From assembly GCF_000003605.2 (NCBI RefSeq), contig NW_003134354.1, positions 303,555-367,554 on the forward strand: a stretch of DNA of 64,000 nt, in the 5' to 3' direction. Made by a program: the position numbers and the translations under genes. Below the pieces are notes generated by a model. The model did not search any database and had not been told where the DNA came from. It was given only the letters and a program-made list of their open reading frames with translations. This stretch comes from Saccoglossus kowalevskii (lineage: Eukaryota > Hemichordata > Enteropneusta > Harrimaniidae). Of the stretch, positions 53,601-64,000 are shown piece after piece (positions within the stretch are counted from its first letter, which is position 1; every line of letters starts with the position of its first letter).

Positions 53601-54437
53601 CCCCCTTCTTAGTTCAATCTGTGGCTTATGGGTATTGATGACATTTGCAGATTTATACACAAACCCAAGTTCGAGGGAGTTATGTCGTATGCCCAAATCT
53701 CATGTTCATACTTCCCAATCGGGTTTTTATTACAAGAAAATATAAAGCCGTTGTTGTGATTATACATGTACGTGTTGTGCGAGTAAGCAATATGACTGGG
53801 GGCGAGTTGGGTAGTTTGGTAGATTAGTAAAAGAGACATTAAGATTTGCTCTAGTATATCTAAATGACACGTGTATAAATGCTAAACAACTAAAGATAGT
53901 GTATAAGAGAAAAAAATGTCTCTCATCGTTAGAGGTTTCGTGCAAGAAAGTCTGTCTTTTTGAATTGTAGATTTCACTGTTTTATATACAGAGATGATGG
54001 TTTATTAGACCAGCATCCTATTTTGATTTGGTTAATTTGACGATAATGTTGGTGATGTCAAAAAGAGGATTTGAAGTACTACAACGGATGCGGGATATGA
54101 CTATTTTCAACAATAAAGTGAAAATTATACCATTTCGGCATTTGAAAAGGCTCGTGGGAATTGCTTTCAGTGACCGTAGACGTGCAAAAGGACATGCAAA
54201 CACAGTTTACGCGAAGTGCAAGAACGCTCTTATCAAACAGAACATGAGAGCATATCCAATGGAAGTAGATGAAATAGAACTTGAAAAAAACTGTATTCGA
54301 AGTGCCTTGTCACGTACGCATCAATCAACTAACTGCCGTATAATCACTTTGTGTTTCTGTTTTATTTCTCAGAGAGAATTGGCAATGCTCTAGTGTACAT
54401 CAACGAAAAAACTGGCAACCAAAATGAAGATAACTAA
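50692..54437 (+). CDS. Peptide gene 3: secreted precursor with one diverged Cys-pair peptide
   Basis: The coding exon 50692-50980 joins to 54373-54437 (donor GTAGGC, acceptor TTTTATTTCTCAG, phase 1), giving 117 residues. The ATG at 50692 lies 31 bases into an exon whose acceptor ends at 50660; a 5' UTR exon lies at about 49923-49969. Residues 5-19 are the signal-peptide core, with cleavage likely after A24. RKR (33-35) and KR (58-59) release a 22-residue peptide, ALSTTRCFGDADSM followed by LSRYCFGM, with C42-C54 and 11 residues between. It keeps the R-C start and SRYCxGxK end of gene 2. The tail holds a second pair, C77-C86, and an amphipathic stretch ending ERIGNALVYINEK. The terminal exon begins in the same phase as that of gene 2, and both make Glu across the junction. 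This gene has the clearest processing sites of the three. Confidence 0.85.
54028..54393 (+). other. Long open frame inside the gene 3 intron
   Basis: A 122-codon frame without an initial ATG (it opens with TTG), basic in composition (SDRRRAKGHANTVYAKCKN). It overlaps the gene 3 terminal exon in another frame and has no matching acceptor in the phase gene 3 needs. Frames of this length occur elsewhere in the window without support, so it may be chance. Its start TIMLVMSKRGFEVLQ faintly recalls TLMLFARSDWEIS of segments A and B. Confidence 0.15.
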
Positions 54438-54562
54438 GCTGACATGAGAAATAAGAAAGTAAGTCCCTAATCTCCGAAGTGCATTATCAGATGGGTACAT
54501 AGATCCCCGATGCTTTTGATGTTCTTTACACATTGTTAATGTTTCCGAGCTATATGAAGAAT

Positions 54563-54568
54563 AATAAA
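54563..54568 (+). terminator. Polyadenylation signal of gene 3
   Basis: AATAAA 126 bases after the gene 3 stop codon. Confidence 0.65.
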
Positions 54569-55712
54569 ATATTTGAAGTATAAATATGATTTTTATTTGA
54601 CCCCCTCACAAACAGGTGAACTGAATTTGTAAAACTAGGGCATTCCCTAAACCAAGATATATTTGGAATCTGTTATTTTTGATACTTGATCACATTGTTT
54701 TTTTAAAGTAAATCTTCAAACATTCCTTCGTTTTGTAAACATACCAGTTGTAATAACAAAAAGTACAAGTGACAAGTGCTGCTTATTTTTGCTTCCAATA
54801 TGAATATGTTAATAATTTGTATTTTATTTACTGCATTCACAACAGTTTTGGCACCCCATGATATGGTAAAATAATCTTTTTATTAGTTGGTACTCATGTT
54901 TCTATGCAATGATATCTAGAAATGTATCTTAAATAGTTATGTTCATTTCGTTGTACATTGAACGTAGCAACTTGAAGAACTTGAAACTCTATTGGATAAT
55001 ACATGGTTAATTTAGATACAATATTATATTATAAAACTAAACTTTAGGCCAAGCATAAATCTAGCTGAATCTGCTTTCCAATATAATTTAACAGAAAGCA
55101 ATAAATATTCTATGTGCAATAGAAATACTTTGTATAGCAAAGTTCAAGATATTGTTATAGGTTATTTTAATATGCATTCCTGTATGCGATACAAGGCAAA
55201 TATATTTAATGATTTAAAAGTATTTATGATATTGGAAATACTTGGCCTGTGGTCTTAGATCGTGTAAATCAATACGGATACTATATTACCATTTTGACTT
55301 TTTAAAAGGTATCTCTTGTAATTTTTCAGTGACAATGAGGTGTAATGAGGTTTGAGATAAAAGAAATGGCTGTTTCAAAATAAATATCCATCATTTTGAA
55401 TTCTCAAATAATAATAATTACATTTTGTTTTAGGGAATGCCTGAAAAAAGTTTAAACATTAATTAGCAAAGCTATATTGTTCAGCTGATGAATGTAATAA
55501 AGAAGTTTTCAAAACAAAAATCGAACAGTTCTAAATTTTACCTTACACTACAAAAAGAATAGTGTAATGTAAAAAGTCATAGAATATTGCCGACACAAAT
55601 GCATCGTGAAAGACGCTTATTACAAATTATTAGTTAAAAAGGTAATTGTATTTGTGGTAAAAATTAATACAGGTCAATACACGACGGGAGAGAACACGCA
55701 ACACTTACATGG
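54569..55712. other. No gene recognised
   Basis: Strongly AT-rich with short open frames only. Confidence 0.5.
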
Positions 55713-55745
55713 GTCGACGATTCCGGGAATCGAACCCGGATACGT
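55713..55745 (-). repeat. tRNA-like T-arm fragment (tRNA pseudogene or SINE remnant)
   Basis: On the minus strand TCCGGGTTCGATTCCCGGA forms a perfect 5-bp T stem with a canonical T loop and a B-box (GGTTCGATTCC). It is followed by AATCGTCG where the acceptor strand would be. No D arm, anticodon arm or matching 5' acceptor GACGATT is seen at the right distance, so this is not an intact tRNA. It could be a truncated tRNA or the head of a tRNA-derived SINE. Confidence 0.5.
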
Positions 55746-56139
55746 CATTAATCGATATGTTTTGAGGTAGTCTGAATAGGCAAGAACGATACATTTTATC
55801 GTTGCAAATAGAACCCGTGAGAACCATCTATGGGAGCAGGATATAAATTCCATTGAGCAAATAAAAGAGAGGAATTTGTCCACATTATTCTTGCACACTT
55901 AGAATATTAACTTAGATTGCATAAACAAACTATTAATATACGCGGCTGTAATACAAAAAACAGCCATTCTATGTTCTAGTTGAGTACAATGTAGACTTTC
56001 GTCAATTTTTCGAAATTGTTATTTGTGATGTGTTGCAGCGTCATTTCGTTTTCATCCCTACAATCGTGAAATGAGCGATGACTTTTAATAACACGCCATG
56101 TTTGAATTTAATTTTTCTGTCTCTCTTTTTTTGTTTCAG
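55746..56139. other. No gene recognised
   Basis: Short AT-rich spacer ending in a very strong acceptor (CTGTCTCTCTTTTTTTGTTTCAG, AG at 56138-56139). Confidence 0.5.
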
Positions 56140-56192
56140 GATGTCATGCACCTGGTAACAGCGTTTGTTTGTTTCTGTTAAAGACTACATAA
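56140..56192 (+). other. Candidate terminal exon encoding a short Cys-pair tail
   Basis: After the strongest acceptor in this part of the window, phase 1 reading gives GCHAPGNSVCLFLLKTT and a stop at 56190-56192. Phase 1 is the phase left by gene 3 exon 50692-50980, so it could be an alternative last exon of that gene. The C-x2-P-G...C pattern faintly recalls the family module, but the spacing is shorter. An AATAAA lies at about 56516. No upstream exon of its own was found. Confidence 0.2.
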
Positions 56193-59100
56193 ACATTTTA
56201 TAGTTCCGTTTAGATTATTTTTATTGTTATTTACATGCACCTGACCAACAGCTTAGTTATTTTATTCCAATATTCCTAGATGTTCGATCATTTACAATTT
56301 TAACTTTCTGTAAATTTGCTAACCACAGATTTATTAGTATTATGTGTTTGCGAAAATGGTTATGTTACTTCTCTTGTTCGTACACATGTATACCAGTATA
56401 TTTTGATCAAACAACTGAAAAAATTACAATTCATATTATAACTTACAACATATAGATCATGATGCATTCGATATTCATTTGTAACACCGCAAAAGCAATT
56501 CAGTGATTCTAAAACAATAAATAGTAATTATGTTTATTAATTCAGCACAAGTAGCGTTTTTTCGTCCCGCTTTATGGCTGATATTAGATGTTTCAAATAA
56601 AGAGTATTAAGTCTCAAGTCGAATATTGCGATGCATCATTTCAAGAATCGACCAGTGTTCCCAGAGACTTAATTGTTCATGAATCTAAACGCGATTCTTG
56701 GTTAATTAATATCACGATTAGAATAGGCATACGTCATTGCATGAATTACAGAAGCGAGTATATAGCTAAGAAGTTATGATTCCCGTTTGTATCAATAACT
56801 GGGAGTGTCACAAAGCAACACACAAAATACTGACCAACATTAACCACTGACGTCTCAGTAGTTAGGATGAAAACGACAGTGTCATCTAAGTGCAGTTGAA
56901 CATTAATTATTAACACAAATAGCCCTCCAGAAAGATTATTATAATGGATATTCACATACAACTGTGCTATCATTTCCGACATTAGAGTAATTATCCTTTG
57001 TTAAAGGAGTCACGATCAGTTATTCATTCATTTATTTTTACTGCTTCGCCGGTTCTCAACATAACCGGAAATCCAGCAACAATAAGCCTGAATGTCAAAT
57101 TTAAGGAGCTTGGGGCAGAAAGTGGGAAATGATGACCATAACAATGAGAATGCGACAAACGATGCGAAATGTAGATTTGGGTAACACATTAAGTTTTGCG
57201 TTCATAGTCCCATTCCCAATATTTATGTCCTGATCTTTGCAGTGAAGTAATCCCCCGACAACATATGTTAATTGTAAGAACAAAGATATGTGTTATTACG
57301 GTTTAGGTTGGTAACATAGTTATGTCTCAATGTTTTAGTAAACGTCTCACACATCCCAAAGTCTGCAGATGACGAAATATATGCGAAAGCCAATACTTAT
57401 TATTATTTAAACTACCCAATTCTACAAGCTACTGAAGCAACAAATGAAAACTCGACACTCGCCATTATACGCTAATGTGTCCACTCCCACACAAATGCGT
57501 CAGTACATTATTTGGATTTTTTAAAAGTGCTTATGAAGACATACATTTTCTTTATCTTGACGTTCTCTAATCACTGACAATGATTCATCACACAGAATAT
57601 TAATAACAAACCGTACTGAAAATTACTGCAGTTGAAAGTGTTTGTATACTTTTTATTTTATATTATTTTAACTAAACCACTTTTCCAAATGTTACGTTTA
57701 TAATAAATTATGATATAACAAATAACAAGCAAAATAACCAAAAAAAAAAGGTTTCTGAAAATATTAGTAAAGAAAGAAAAATACTGACTGTCTTCCTCAA
57801 TTAATACCAATGTATTAATTGCAAGGCAACAATTATAAAATATAAATATAAAAGTGCAGTAATACAACGAGGACAGACATCCCCCCCCCCTCATATACCT
57901 TGACCTGCATCAACGATGATACGGACCAAGTATAAAACAGCCACCCGGTAATTAGTCTTATTAGCGAAGTAAAGCATCATTAGAATACACACCGGTCGTT
58001 ATGTCTCATTCCAGCTACTATATTGACAATTTGACAACAGCGGGAATGCTCCACGGACCCATCAATGCCGCCTGAAAGCTTCATGCCATGTCGGCATTCT
58101 TTGCACTCTTCTACTATTGTAAAAAATATAATAAACTAAGTAATGTTAGAAAATTGCACAATCATAGAAAAATCGTGATTAATCTAGAAATTATGCCGTT
58201 ATACAAGTCTTTCAATAAGACAAGCTAAAATTGTGGTGTGAAATGAATCGACGAATTTATACAAGACATTATACCCTTCTTAGTAAGACGCTGCTTACAC
58301 TATTACCTTCGATTGGCTTCTTAATTGAGGTCACTTAACCAACTGCTTAATATTGTTCCTAATCCCATCGAATACTGTCTTATATAAATTTTGTTGATAC
58401 ATTTGGCACCAACAACCCTGGGGCAGCATTTATGTCATTAAATATCAGAAGCAGCCACAAGAAACTCAAAATATAATCTCAGTATTCACCGTGAAACGGA
58501 AACATACAGGATTCTGCAGGTACATGTATGTAATAGTAACCTCGTCCCAGGAAGTTTTTAGGTTACTCATATCGGATCATTATCTAAAGTAAGTGTCTCG
58601 ATGAGGTAGAAAAAGAAGTGGAAAAGATTGTAATGTAAAGTACTTCGATCGGAGCAATGGTCACACGAGACTGTGAAGATTGCCAGAGTCACATACGATA
58701 AACGTTGCCATGGAGAACATCCATTCAACTAATCATTAATATTTATGGTAAAAGACACAATTACAAATATGTTTAGGCTATATGTGTGTGCATGACAATT
58801 ATACGATGTACATTTTTTAATTGAACATAATAACATGGACAGAGTACCTAAACTATAATAATACACTAATCATGCTTCGATATAACCTCCGAATACAGTA
58901 ACAAGTTTCAGAATATTGCAGGTTTAAATTGTTCAAATATATGTGATGAATACAAACGTGGATGATAATTATGACTTCAGTCATTGTTGTCGTCCAATTT
59001 GTATCATTCGAGACAAACGATGTACAATGTTCACATGCGTTGGGATGATATTTTCAGACCTGGGAAGAGCTTAAAGAAAGCAGATGTTTTGATATTTTAT

Positions 59101-59325
59101 GCATCACTCACAGTGCAAATCATATTATTATTTCACTAAGGCTGTTAATAACGATAATGCTGTAACGACATAAAAGTGTTCAACATTATTGACTTCAATT
59201 GGCAACACCATTTACAACTCAAGTCAACCGGTTTAGTCGATAACCAATTGAATTTCCGAATTTAGCATAATCAGGGATTTTCAATACAAACTTGAACTTC
59301 TGGACAATTATGTTTAATATTACAG
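56193..59325. other. No gene recognised
   Basis: A TATAAAAC box near 57930 is followed by a 24-codon ATG frame at 58001-58075, which I did not accept. Other open frames are short. Confidence 0.45.
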
Positions 59326-59469
59326 AGAGTGTTGTTCACATACGGAATAGATTGCTTCATTAAAGAAGTATTATTCAAAGACTGTGCAGAGATAATATTG
59401 CGCACCAAGAGAGGCTACGGCGGTGTGTATCATCAACACGAAAGTCCATTTGGACTGTTTACATATCAG
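59326..59469 (+). CDS. Candidate internal exon of an unidentified gene
   Basis: 144 bases between an acceptor (GTTTAATATTACAG, AG at 59324-59325) and a donor (TATCAG|GTAACG at 59470). Only one frame is open throughout, in phase 0 at both ends, giving 48 residues. It includes YGIDCFIKEVLFKDCAEI, then RTKR followed by GYGGVYHQHESPFGLFTYQ. Two cysteines are 8 residues apart and a TKR site precedes a Gly/Tyr-rich piece, so a peptide-precursor exon is possible. FIKEVLFKD also resembles LIKEVIEED in the gene 2 tail, which may be chance. The frame runs on past the donor to a second possible donor near 59550. No partner exons were identified. Confidence 0.3.
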
Positions 59470-62443
59470 GTAACGACGAGACTACTAGTGATACATTCTC
59501 ACGGTGTGAAAAGAAGACTGTTTTTGAAAACTCGACACGTCTATCCAGGTGCTTGATTTTCACAAATTTAAATTTGGTCGACGCCATGTTGCCACTCAAA
59601 ACCCAATGATGACAAAAAATAACTATCCACGGCATCTGACATGCCAGAGCATTGTCAATGTACGGAACAATGCACATGAGTACGAATCAGGCTACTCCAG
59701 TCACACACGTCGATAGCTCATATACTAAAGTCTGGTCATTACGTTCAGGTCGAGATAATTACCGACCTGCTCTAAGATAATCTTAATACCAATGATATAT
59801 ATCTATATAAGCCGGTAACCTTCAGCTCTCCAGTAATTGATAGCTAGAACTGCAGAACACAGTTTTGCTATACTAATTGTGTTATGGGTGTATTAGACTT
59901 TCATGTAGTTACGCTAAAGTCGCCTAACGACAGTAGTAAGAATGTTGTCGAAATGTGTACAAATTCGTAGGAAAACAAGTGGCTAAATACTTTCCAATTG
60001 AACTGCTCGAAATCGACCTACACTGTTTGCAATAGGCACAGTACATAACAAGAACGAACAAGATATGTTCAAAATTTAACATTTTATAAATAATACTGTC
60101 GTATACTTGATTGATATGGATAAAAATAACTTGAGACAGGCAACAAACATTTCCCTCATTCTACCGTATGTGTCAATAACCACACATGACATCCAGTGTT
60201 GAACGTAGTGTACCTTACGCGTTGCTTCTATGCAATCAATGATCACAAACAAAAAACTATATATAAATGAATTAGTTTGTTCCTATCATGAAGTCAGTAT
60301 ACGTCAAAGTGGAGGTAACTGTTGTGCGTACATAATACTTGCCACATTCAAGCTATTTTGCAAAAATGGGCAGTATACATAGTATATTTGATTGGGGTTT
60401 ATATAGATATTGCACAAAACATTTACTAACCGGGGAGGTTGCTCTAATTGAGTTATAACTCTTAGGTCACGATCTTGGCGTGAATTCGATTCTACAAAAT
60501 GTGATAATTGTTCGAAGCTGGATGCCGATATGATGATATATATGCAATTATAACTTTTACAATCCGTGTTTAAACCATTTCGCACGCCGACCGTAATATT
60601 CAAAACATCTACACATGGTGAGACCAAGGGCATTGACTTTTAAAACGAATCACCGACCAATCATCCTCCACATTCATTATCAACCCTATAAGTTAGGTCC
60701 GTACACATCATATTTACTCTTGTGTAAATATATCACACATTCGAACATATACATGAAATGGCTCGTGACGCACAGTATAGGAACGCGCGTGCATAAACAA
60801 AATGAGGATCTCCTGTACAGTTACATATCCTTATTTTGAAATATGAAATCAAGAAGAAAAGAAAATGAACAGTAGTCATGGACACACGGGATAAAAGCAA
60901 ATAAAAACAACAAGGAAGACAATATTGTCGGATTCTTTATAGTACGTTCGAAAGGAGCACTTTGTGTGATAAACAGCACTTTCGTTTGGATAAAGCTAGT
61001 ACAATAACAATATACCTTTGAAGTAAAGACGATTTTTTTAGAGCAATGCCAATATTACAGCTGTCGCATTGTGCCATAAATATGAATTACTCATAACGCA
61101 GGATGTCAATTGTTCACTCTTTACGGGGAGTTTACGATATTAGGTACATATATATGCCTAATTAATAACCACGACGTCCGCATAAGTTATACGACACATA
61201 CGTTATACGTGACATAGCACCTCGGGCAATCATACGAACACAGAGACTATTCTTAATTATCGAAGGTTGTATACATGTGAACGAACTTAAGAGATACGAA
61301 TCCCCAGGCGAACAGAATACAGCAAATGTTAAGATACAACCATGTATATACACATATCCTATCACTATACAAATGTCAGATGATTTCCGCACATCGACAA
61401 ACAATTATCACCAGTGTCCCACCTAGCTGGTAGGCAACATAAATGACCACCACATAATGTTGTCTGGAAAAGAAAAGAAACCTCTAAATGAGATTCTGTG
61501 AACTACGTTGGACATCTCCACATAAAATGTATTTGGAATGTGGTTATATATTTCTAGTTGTTTAGTTTTAATGAATTATTAATATATTCATCTATATTAT
61601 GCATAGAAGCTCTTGTTATGCGTGGCTCCTTCTTTATTTTATGCATTTCAGTTGTAAATGAAGTAGCTGGGAAAGCATGAATATTGTATTTACTGTTAAT
61701 ATATAGTAGTAGTAGTACCCTGCCTCTCCAGGGGCATGCTCTTAAAGACCGTTGCACTGGCACTTATTACGAACACGTTCATTGATGATCGGTAATTTCA
61801 GCAGATTAATCATAGACTATAACAATACTGTACATATGTCCAGACTAATTCTAATATCACATTCGCCACAGGTGACATAGTACATCTTAAAGGCGGTATA
61901 AAATCAGACCTGGCAAATACAAGATGACGAATGTACAAACATCAAGATAGTGTGCATGTCATAAAAAATATGTTAACACTATTTTTTAAACAACACATCT
62001 GCTCATCATATGTTCATCTCAACATTTTGTGATGTTCGTTAATACAAGGCATCATTTAACGAATCGTAAGAATGATTCGAGTTCTATTACATCCATGGAA
62101 GAATCAGTAACCACCTTCATTATTTGTGCTTTCCAATTTGCAGGCATTCAACCTCGATATTCAAAATAGTATTCCTATTATAACAAAAAAAGAACTAGCC
62201 ACGTTTTCAGTGATGAAAACTATACAAAGCTTTCGGTGTTACTACACAGGATATGTTTTAAACATTTTATCATCAATCATATCAACCATTTCAGTGTGAA
62301 AATACTACTTTATGCAAATTACTGGGGCAAATTACATTGCTCAACGTCCTTGATATTAAGTCGCCATGCGGTTATTTTAATAGGTAAACACAAGAGACCG
62401 TACTTGATACAAATTAACTCCAATCCATATAGTACTTATTAAG
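59470..62443. other. No gene recognised
   Basis: A 109-codon minus-strand frame with ATG (60304-60633) has acceptor-like and donor-like ends but no recognisable content. A TAG trinucleotide run lies near 61702. Confidence 0.4.
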
Positions 62444-63109
62444 ATGGATCATTTATATTCATACATACTACTCTTATTTACTGTCACGATATTTTCAGGT
62501 AATAAAAATGCGTAAAGGTATCACAATCGAGCATGAAATATCATAATAATAACTCTAGGAAGAGCAAATGTGATTGAAAATGTCATATGCGAACAGATAA
62601 TGATGAAATAAATCTTGATCCGTGCTAGAAGTGGTCATCTCTATTGACATATCAACCCCTTGGCTTACTTAATTATCCCAGATCATCTGCGCAGAACTGA
62701 CACTCCATTCCTTTAAGTCAAAATCCAACCTTTCAGCAAATATCATCACATCTTAGCATTAGAGTGTAGATGTAGTCACATGAGTAAAGCTTCAGGGTAA
62801 CCTTTGTTTGCAAACAACGTTTCAGCATCACGTACGATGGAAAGGTTATTTACACACGAAGCTGATGTCAAATCTGCTCCATGTGATTTCACACAAAGTT
62901 CACTTTAAAAGATTGACACAGTGATTTGTACTGAACCATATCACAGTATTTGAAAGGTTGCTGCAGTATGTACAAAGATAAATAATGTATATGTTGCTGT
63001 TTCTATTTGTTTATAGAATATTTAATAAATCTATGTTTATCATTTTTTCAGGAATCAATCCTAATCCGATATCCACAATATTCAAACCAGTTTTCCAGCA
63101 CACCTGAGC
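62444..63109 (+). CDS. Candidate 36-residue secreted peptide, two exons
   Basis: ATG at 62444 in good context (AAGATGG) opens an exon ending TTTTCAG|GTAATA that encodes MDHLYSYILLLFTVTIFS, a typical signal peptide, in phase 1. The strong acceptor ATCATTTTTTCAG (AG at 63050-63051) continues in phase 1 with GINPNPISTIFKPVFQHT and a TGA at 63107-63109. A phase-1 intron just after a signal peptide is common in secreted-peptide genes. Against it: the donor is weak after position +3, the protein is tiny and Cys-free, and no close AATAAA was seen. The second exon is also open in phase 0 and ends at a CTCCAG|GTGAAA donor (63117), so it could belong to another transcript. Confidence 0.28.
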
Positions 63110-63116
63110 GCTCCAG

Positions 63117-64000
63117 GTGAAAAGTAACATACACAGTACATTTCCTTTGTATGTTGCCTTCGAACTTCATTCACTTTAACTGCTGCGCTATTCTGGCAGT
63201 TTTGAAATCAGCTCTCAGTTGAATGAAAGACATCATGACAGACCTATCAATACCAGCCTGCAATAGACGAAGGTATGATGGTGTTATATTAGGACAAACA
63301 AATCAACCCTTACAGTATTTTGAATGGAAAAGTAAACAATGTGATAATCACAGATGATTAATTTAGAAAAAAAAAACATATTTAGAAGAATAGGAACAAT
63401 GCTGCATAATGATATGCATAAATACTAACTGCTTCATCTATTTTACTTCTATGCTGCTAGCTGAAGTGATTACATATTAGGGTCTATACTCAGTCTTTCT
63501 ATTCTAGTTAATACTTTAAAGAACACCTTGGTATTTCAATTATTTGGGTGTAACAGCCTTGAGGTAGTTAAAGAGTTGAAAAGTTAACGTTGTATTCCCA
63601 CTGTACTGTACACCTCGCACTGTTTATTGTGACGACGATGAAAAATGATAAAATCAGTAAAATCAAAATTTGTCGTCATGGTAAGTACGCACAAAAATCA
63701 AACGTATATTGTAACATATATTGTTGTAATGACATCAGGGCTACTTTATTTTAGGACCTCTAAATATGATTGCAGGATTCTGTTAAATATTCTGATAAAT
63801 TTCTCATGAATTGTCCATATGATCAGTATGAGGTTTTTGATAGCTCATACAAAGCTGTGATGTAATATATTATAGAGTAGAAACTATATTTCATATAAAA
63901 GGTTAAGAAAATGTTGACACTTACCAGTTGTTCGCCAGTGCATACTTGTTTGAGATTTTCAGGCTGCACAACTAGTAGATTACAGAGTGCATGAAGAGCA
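63117..64000. other. No gene recognised to the window end
   Basis: AT-rich sequence without a supportable exon or repeat. Confidence 0.45.

Noticed and set aside
58001-58075. Small ATG frame (MSHSSYYIDNLTT...) about 70 bases after a TATAAAAC box
   Set aside because: 24 codons with no donor before the stop; similarity to homeobox-protein N-termini is superficial.
60304-60633. 109-codon minus-strand frame starting with ATG
   Set aside because: Possible acceptor and donor exist, but the content matches nothing I recognise and frames of this length occur by chance here.

Overview
This is animal (metazoan) nuclear DNA: AT-rich (I estimate about 35% GC), low gene density, spliced genes with GT/AG introns, TATA promoters and AATAAA signals, a minisatellite, short inverted-repeat transposons, decayed LINE pieces and two assembly gaps. 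The repeat style (cut-and-paste MITEs with phrases such as 'accaaatttgaacaaaatcc' and CGGA runs) and the gene type suggest a marine invertebrate, perhaps a lophotrochozoan. This is inference; no gene here fixes the phylum.

The main content is a cluster of three related secreted-peptide precursor genes, all on the + strand, at about 19.8, 36.2 and 50.7 kb. Each starts with a signal peptide and carries one or more short peptides with a single Cys pair. Gene 1 has four copies (three with the core RCIPG, one diverged). Gene 2 has one copy (RCIPGMEMSRFCHG). Gene 3 has one diverged copy (RCFGDADSMLSRYCFG) between dibasic sites. Genes 2 and 3 share SR[F/Y]CxGxK and both end in a short phase-1 terminal exon that completes an acidic or amphipathic tail. 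Gene 1 has a splice donor in the same phase but I could not find its terminal exon. The family looks like neuropeptide/peptide-hormone precursors (or secreted toxin-like peptides); I do not recognise it as any named family.

Layout: 1-1324 is a 32-bp minisatellite running off the window edge. 1.3-19.5 kb is gene-poor, with a LINE fragment at 7.5 kb and a gap at 13.75 kb. 19.56-20.4 kb is gene 1. 22.9-24.4 kb holds a CA microsatellite and two MITE-like elements. 28.6-29.8 kb is an inverted-repeat-ended element filled with tandem half-units and containing a gap. 31.1-32.1 kb is a probable dispersed repeat and 35.1-35.5 kb a minus-strand LINE fragment. 36.08-37.36 kb is gene 2. 39.3-39.9 kb is a candidate very small secreted-peptide gene. 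49.8-54.6 kb is gene 3, with a recognisable promoter and a non-coding first exon. 56-63 kb contains three weaker exon candidates. Two related segments at 28.0 and 44.0 kb lie about 8 kb downstream of genes 1 and 2, which suggests the cluster grew by duplication of large blocks. No retrovirus-like, LTR or Polinton-like element was recognised.
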